A stretch of DNA of 48,480 nucleotides from GCA-2708415 sp964351905 (GTDB taxonomy: Bacteria > Pseudomonadota > Alphaproteobacteria > Micavibrionales > Micavibrionaceae): contig CAYGPG010000013.1 in NCBI GenBank assembly GCA_964351905.1, forward strand, positions 1-48,480. The letters run 5' to 3'. Positions 47,455-48,480 of this stretch are shown here, piece by piece (position 1 is the first letter of the stretch; every line of letters starts with the position of its first letter). The position numbers and the translations under genes are program-made. Below the pieces are notes generated by a model. It saw nothing but the letters and a program-made list of their open reading frames with translations, ran no database searches and was not told where the DNA came from.

Positions 47455-48480
47455 TTAATCTTTTGTTGGAAGTTTGATTGTAACGAGAGCCTGACAAGCC
47501 ATACCTTCTTTACGACCTGTAAAGCCTAGTTTTTCGGTGGTTGTGGCTTTAATGCTTACGCGAGAGGGCGAAACACCTAATATATTGGCGATGGAATCTT
47601 GCATTGCTTCGCGATGCCCGCCAATTTTGGGTGTTTCAGCGATGACGGTTACATCAACAAAATTAAGCTGCCCATTTTTTGATTTGAGTAAGTCGTGAGC
47701 GTGTTTGAGGAATTGATCACTTGCCGCATCTTTCCATTGGCTATCAGAAGGCGGGAAGTGGGTGCCAATATCACCTTCATTGATGGTGCCAAGCAGAGCG
47801 TCCGTAATGGCATGTAAAATAACATCGGCGTCAGAATGACCCGTTAGGGCAAGATCATGATCAACTTCAATGCCGCCGAGCATAAGTTTGCGCTCACTTG
47901 GTTCTTTTTCAAAGGCATGAACATCAAAGCCAGAGGCGGTGCGAGTTTCTAAATTACTTTCAATCATGGCTTTTACAATAGCAAAATCATCTGGCGTTGT
48001 GATTTTTATATTGGGGTGTTTTGCAGGGACGATTTCAACATGATGCCCTGCGGCGCGCATAATGCCCGTATCATCCGTAAAGCTGTCATCATCTTTAAAT
48101 TGTTCATGGGCGGCCATGAGCGCACCATATTTAAACGCTTGAGGTGTTTGAATGCTCCATAGGTCTTCACGATCAACGGTTTCAGTATTCTGGTTATTGA
48201 ATAATGTGTCTTTGACAGGAGCGGCGAGAGTCGCGGCATTATGATTTTTTATCGCCATGAGTAAATTTTGGATATCTTCTTCATGAATAAGAGGGCGAGC
48301 GGCGTCGTGAATGAGAATTATATCTTCATTTTTTAGATTAGAAAAATATTTTAAACCATTGTAAACACTGTTTTTTCTAATATTTGATCCGTTGGTATTT
48401 TGTATATTTTTTAACCCTTGCGTTGCTTTTTTAAAAATATCAATATCATTTTCATTTATTACATTAACAAAATCTTTTAA
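47455..48480 (-). CDS. ispDF: Bifunctional IspD-IspF enzyme (partial)
   Basis: Two MEP-pathway steps in one chain: CDP-ME synthesis (IspD) and formation of MECDP (IspF). The frame is open to the window edge, so the N-terminal part of IspD is missing. The IspD part shows RKNSVYNGL, LIHDAARPLI and later WSIQTPQAFKYG. The IspF part starts near RTASGFDVHAF and has the zinc/substrate motifs GHSDADVILHAITDALLG, GDIGTHFPPSD, and the C-terminal KATTTEKLGFTGRKEG. This fusion is typical of alphaproteobacteria. An ATG at 48258 is internal. The two products of one gene and dxr act on the same pathway. Confidence 0.95.
   Translation of the reverse strand, partial: LKDFVNVINENDIDIFKKATQGLKNIQNTNGSNIRKNSVYNGLKYFSNLKNEDIILIHDAARPLIHEEDIQNLLMAIKNHNAATLAAPVKDTLFNNQNTETVDREDLWSIQTPQAFKYGALMAAHEQFKDDDSFTDDTGIMRAAGHHVEIVPAKHPNIKITTPDDFAIVKAMIESNLETRTASGFDVHAFEKEPSERKLMLGGIEVDHDLALTGHSDADVILHAITDALLGTINEGDIGTHFPPSDSQWKDAASDQFLKHAHDLLKSKNGQLNFVDVTVIAETPKIGGHREAMQDSIANILGVSPSRVSIKATTTEKLGFTGRKEGMACQALVTIKLPTKD

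Noticed and set aside
1..48480. tRNA, rRNA, riboswitch, CRISPR array or transposase
   Set aside because: No cloverleaf, regularly spaced direct repeats, or transposase-like protein was found; gaps are short.

Overview
This window is a stretch of the conserved housekeeping supercluster of an alphaproteobacterium. Three things support that: gene order, the IspD-IspF fusion, PdhB with its own lipoyl domain, LpxI instead of LpxH, and a lexA promoter carrying GTTC-N7-GTTC SOS boxes. Base composition leans AT and intergenic spaces are short. I cannot place it below class with confidence. No rRNA, tRNA, CRISPR array, phage or IS transposase was seen.

Layout. (1) 1-14017, + strand: end of tsf, pyrH, frr, a 4-oxalocrotonate-tautomerase-like gene, uppS, cdsA, dxr, rseP, bamA, skp, lpxD, fabZ, lpxA, lpxI, lpxB. 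These make UMP, recycle ribosomes, and supply isoprenoid, phospholipid, outer-membrane-protein and lipid A functions. (2) 14080-16819, - strand: gltX-gltA. (3) comEC (+) converging on lexA (-), then trpG-trpD-trpC (-). (4) A divergent-polysaccharide-deacetylase gene (+), then ppiD-cyclase-trpE (-). (5) 27938-36036: tpiA, secG, pyrG, kdsA, eno and ftsB, with lineage-specific orphan genes between them. (6) 36226-42676: the pyruvate dehydrogenase cluster pdhA-pdhB-pdhC-lpdA, interrupted by three unrelated small genes. (7) lipA (makes the lipoyl cofactor of PdhB/PdhC) and a RatA/COQ10-like gene. (8) - strand: ispDF (cut by the window edge), pgpA, cinA and a glycosyltransferase-like gene.

Two layers lie on this backbone. 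The first is a family of short palindromic elements (about 50-95 bp), many ending in GTCAT...ATGAC. They occupy intergenic gaps, often between convergent genes where they could terminate transcription both ways. Related elements also sit in frame inside protein genes: the deacetylase (two), tpiA, pdhB and pdhC (one each), and possibly the end of trpD. They fall in interdomain linkers or a surface loop and are translated, recalling Rickettsia palindromic elements. The second layer is a scatter of monocistronic orphan genes. Four of them share a near-consensus sigma70 promoter beginning TTGACATAA, and some have a -10 box so close to the ATG that the mRNA should be leaderless. One orphan looks like a 2-oxoglutarate/Fe(II) oxygenase, one has an RNase H fold, and one carries an HExxH motif.

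Regulation visible in the sequence: two overlapping SOS boxes on the lexA promoter, an FNR/FixK-like box upstream of pdhA, and a rho-independent terminator after tsf.
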